Positions 12,367 through 14,825 of a stretch of DNA of 14,825 nucleotides are shown in pieces (within the stretch, counting starts at the first letter, position 1; each line of letters starts with the position of its first letter). The position numbers and the translations under genes are program-made. Below the pieces are notes generated by a model. That model had not been told where the DNA came from. It worked only from the letters and a program-made list of their open reading frames with translations, and did not search any database. The stretch is from JAYZDB01 sp036338025 (lineage in GTDB: Bacteria; Planctomycetota; UBA1135; UBA2386): the NCBI GenBank assembly GCA_036338025.1, contig JAYZDB010000068.1:1-14825 (forward strand), written 5' to 3'.

Positions 12367-13857
12367 ATGAAGGTTCGTCTGATCACGTCTGCCACTTCGC
12401 CTGCCAAGGAACTCGTGCTCGGGCTGGCCTACAACGGCAAGAACCCCGACTTGGGTGTTGCCCTGCAAGCCGCCGTCAAGGATGCCAAGAAGACTGGTGA
12501 TCTCGCGACCAAGGTCCGGGCGACCAGCATGTTCTATCCGACCGGCCGGAAGCTGCCGGTACGGATGGGTTTTGTCGGTGGCGGCAAGCGCAGCGAGGTG
12601 ACGGTCGACAAGCTGCGGCGGGCGGCGGCGGTGGCGTTCAATCTGGCATCTTCCCACGAGGTGAAGACCTTTCGCCTGGTGGTCAACCAGGATGACCACA
12701 AGGACCTCGACGCCGAGGTCGCGGGCCGTGCGCTGACAGAGGGCTTGATCCTCGGTGCGTACAGTTATCGCAAGCCGTCTGGCGACAAGCCGCCAACCCC
12801 GCGTGCCCAGAGTGCTGAAATCCTTTACACCGGTCGCAATGGCAAGGGGTTCCGCGCTGGTGTGCAGATCGGTCGGATCGGTGCCCAAGCGACGGCGTTC
12901 GCTCGCGACATCGAGAATCTCCCCGGCAACATCGCGACTCCTCGCTACCTCGCCAACCAGGCGCGCAAGTTCAAGACTCCGCGGCTGACAGTCCGGATCA
13001 TGAACGAGCGGGACATGCAGAAGCACGGTATGGCTGCTCTGCTCGGTGTTTCACGCGGCAGTCGCGAACCCGCCAAGATGATCCTGATGGACTACAAGCC
13101 GACCGGCTACAAGTCGACGGTTTGCGTGGTCGGCAAGGGCCTGACCTTCGATACCGGCGGCATCAGTATCAAGCCGAGCGCCAACCTCGCGGACATGCGC
13201 TACGACATGTGCGGTGGAGGGGCTGTTCTGGGTTTGTTCCACGCGATTGCGAATGGCGGGATGCAGGGCGTCAAGGGCAAGGTCCGGGTGGTCGGCGTGG
13301 TGCCCTCCAGTGAGAACATGCCTGACGGCGATGCGCAAAAACCCGGCGACGTGGTGAAGGCCTGTGATGGTACTACGATCGAGATCATCAACACCGACGC
13401 CGAGGGGCGACTGATCTTGGCCGATGCCCTGGCCTACGCCAAGAAGACCTACAAACCCCGCTGCATGGTTGATCTTGCGACCCTGACGGGTGCGGTTGTG
13501 GTGGCGCTCGGACACGAGATGGCGGGCATTATGGGCAGTGATGATGACCTCATCCAAGATCTCATCGAAGCCGGTCAGGAGTGCGATGAACCCTTGTGGC
13601 AGTTGCCACTTTGGGATGTGCACCGAGATCAGATCAAAGGGAAGTTTGCCGACGTCAACAATCTCAACAGCCCGGCACACGGCAACGGCAGCATCTCGGG
13701 CGGGGCATTCTTGTCCTTCTTTACCAAGGGAGTACCCTGGGCCCACATCGATATCGCTGGCGCTGCCTGGGGAGCTACCGCCAAGGACTATTACACCGGT
13801 GGCGCTGTAGGCACCGCCGTGCGTACCCTCCTACACTGGGTGCGAGGACTCAAGTAA
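12367..13857 (+). CDS. pepA: Leucyl aminopeptidase, peptidase family M17
   Basis: M17 aminopeptidases are cytoplasmic hexameric two-metal enzymes that remove N-terminal residues, preferring leucine; some also bind DNA. The 496 residues match the family length of about 500. The variable N-terminal domain spans about 1-165 and the catalytic domain 180-490. The metal and catalytic residues are all present: Lys257 and Asp262 in GKGLTFDTGGISIKP, Lys269, Asp280 in MRYDMCGGG, and Asp344, Glu346 and Arg348 in the signature NTDAEGRL (342-349). EMAGIMG, GKFADVNNL and GSISGGAFLSFF also fit. The ATG at 12367 has no visible Shine-Dalgarno sequence. It lies 65 nt after moaDE and 36 nt before acs. Nothing in it is odd apart from a fairly basic N-terminal half. 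The symbol follows the usual name for bacterial members. Confidence 0.95.
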   Translation: MKVRLITSATSPAKELVLGLAYNGKNPDLGVALQAAVKDAKKTGDLATKVRATSMFYPTGRKLPVRMGFVGGGKRSEVTVDKLRRAAAVAFNLASSHEVKTFRLVVNQDDHKDLDAEVAGRALTEGLILGAYSYRKPSGDKPPTPRAQSAEILYTGRNGKGFRAGVQIGRIGAQATAFARDIENLPGNIATPRYLANQARKFKTPRLTVRIMNERDMQKHGMAALLGVSRGSREPAKMILMDYKPTGYKSTVCVVGKGLTFDTGGISIKPSANLADMRYDMCGGGAVLGLFHAIANGGMQGVKGKVRVVGVVPSSENMPDGDAQKPGDVVKACDGTTIEIINTDAEGRLILADALAYAKKTYKPRCMVDLATLTGAVVVALGHEMAGIMGSDDDLIQDLIEAGQECDEPLWQLPLWDVHRDQIKGKFADVNNLNSPAHGNGSISGGAFLSFFTKGVPWAHIDIAGAAWGATAKDYYTGGAVGTAVRTLLHWVRGLK

Positions 13858-13893
13858 CCAACTTATCCCGCCTCACCTCGGGCGGATCCGATC

Positions 13894-14825
13894 ATGTCTG
13901 AACAGGTCTACAACCCCAGCGAAGTTCTTGCTGACCGTGCCCACATCTCGTCCATGCAGGACTATCAGGACCTCTACCAGCAATCGATCGAGGATCCGGA
14001 ACAGTTTTGGGACCAACAGGCGAGCCGGCTGACATTCTTCCATCCCTACGACCAGGTGATGAGCGAGGATTTCTACCAAGGTGCAGTGTCCTGGTTCGAG
14101 AACGCCAAGCTCAATGTCAGCTTCAACTGCATCGATCGCCACCTGCCCGAGCATGCCGATCGCACTGCGATCATCTGGGCCAAGGATGAAGCCGGAGAGT
14201 ATGAACACATCAGCTATCAGACCTTGCACGACGAAGTTTGCCGTCTGGCCAACGTGCTCAAGCAGCACGGGGTCGGCAAGGGAGATCGGGTTTGCTTCTA
14301 CATGCCGATGATTCCCGAACTTGCCTACGGGATGCTGGCCTGCGCCCGGATCGGTGCGGTGCACTCCGTGGTGTTTGCAGGATTCAGTGCTGAGGCCCTG
14401 CGCGAGCGGATCGTCGATGCCGATTGCCGCATCGTGCTGACCGCCAACGAGGGCTTGCGTGGTGGCAAGACGATTCCCTTGAAGGCGACGGTCGATCAAG
14501 CGGTCGAGAACACCAATGTCGCCACCGTGCTGGTATCACGCCGTACCGCCACGGAGGTGCCGATGACTGCGGGCCGTGATTTTGATCTGTCGACCGAGAT
14601 GGCCCGGCAACGCCCGATGTGTCCGGCTGAGTGGATCGATGCCGAGGACCCGCTGTTCATCCTCTACACCTCTGGTTCCACGGGCCAGCCGAAGGGATTG
14701 CAGCACACCACGGCAGGCTACCTCTTGTACGCGGCGCTGACCCACGAGACGATTTTCGACTACCACGCGGGTGACATCTACTGTTGTGCCGCCGACATCG
14801 GTTGGATTACCGGGCACACCTACAT
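13894..14825 (+). CDS. acs: Acetyl-CoA synthetase, N-terminal part (3' end outside window)
   Basis: Acs activates acetate to acetyl-CoA through acetyl-AMP. The frame runs from the ATG at 13894 to the window edge, 310 full codons of about 650. The N-terminal ACAS domain is visible (DPEQFWDQQASRLTFFHPYD, then WFENAKLNVSFNCIDRHL), followed by FYMPMIPELAYGMLACARIGAVHSVVFAGFSAEAL, given here as residues roughly 145-180. VLTANEGLRGGK is the family segment contacting CoA phosphates. The A3 adenylation loop YTSGSTGQPKG is at 258-268, with Gln where Lys is commonest. CCAADIGWITGHTYI closes the window and is typical of Acs as opposed to other acyl-CoA synthetases. The upstream GGCGGA is a weak ribosome binding site. 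The C-terminal lid with the regulated lysine is not in view. Confidence 0.95.
   Translation, partial: MSEQVYNPSEVLADRAHISSMQDYQDLYQQSIEDPEQFWDQQASRLTFFHPYDQVMSEDFYQGAVSWFENAKLNVSFNCIDRHLPEHADRTAIIWAKDEAGEYEHISYQTLHDEVCRLANVLKQHGVGKGDRVCFYMPMIPELAYGMLACARIGAVHSVVFAGFSAEALRERIVDADCRIVLTANEGLRGGKTIPLKATVDQAVENTNVATVLVSRRTATEVPMTAGRDFDLSTEMARQRPMCPAEWIDAEDPLFILYTSGSTGQPKGLQHTTAGYLLYAALTHETIFDYHAGDIYCCAADIGWITGHTY

Noticed and set aside
13858..13893. Terminator hairpin between pepA and acs (CCGCC ... GGCGG)
   Set aside because: Only a 5-bp stem with an 8-nt loop and no T-run; could arise by chance at this GC content.
1..14825. Mobile elements, CRISPR arrays, tRNA or rRNA genes, phage or defence systems
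   Set aside because: No transposase or integrase motif, terminal repeats, spaced direct repeats, tRNA cloverleaf or defence domains were seen on either strand.

Overview
The window is about 14.8 kb of dense bacterial chromosome, clearly GC-rich (about 60% by eye, not computed). It holds mostly housekeeping genes. A planctomycete or close relative is the best guess. The grounds are a large FHA-Ser/Thr kinase with a membrane anchor and long C-terminal helical region, a PurN with an SGTGRTLLN loop and a GGHGFYGHH stretch, few clear Shine-Dalgarno sites, and mixed ATG/GTG/TTG starts. This is inference from protein style; there is no rRNA or other phylogenetic marker.

Layout. Positions 1-706 (plus) carry the C-terminal end of an unrecognised, possibly lipoprotein-like gene. 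A short leftover of a YprB-type RNase H-like domain follows, then a spacer with a palindrome and a TAGAAT box. An exported FKBP-type peptidyl-prolyl isomerase with three FKBP units lies at 707-1867; its middle unit is degenerate. It converges on a minus-strand block, in transcription order tilS (7500-6061), FHA-Ser/Thr kinase (5985-3391), a purine nucleoside phosphorylase-like gene (3293-2454) and purN (2437-1883). The phosphorylase-like protein keeps the family scaffold but has lost nearly all recognised catalytic contacts.

A 129-bp divergent region (7501-7629) with a perfect 8-bp inverted repeat separates tilS from gap. From 7630 to the right edge everything is on the plus strand: gap and pgk (a two-gene glycolytic unit), a sodium:solute symporter overlapping a 53-residue one-TM protein with the best ribosome binding site in the window, a fused MoaD-MoaE molybdopterin synthase, a leucyl aminopeptidase (M17), and the first 310 codons of acetyl-CoA synthetase, cut by the window edge.

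I found no mobile element, CRISPR array, phage gene, tRNA or rRNA. I also see no wholly new multi-gene system. The points most worth following are the phosphorylase-like protein without its active site and its unusual promoter region, the small symporter-coupled membrane protein, the MoaD-MoaE fusion with its buried Gly-Gly, the kinase FHA domain lacking its phosphate contacts, and the degenerate middle FKBP unit.
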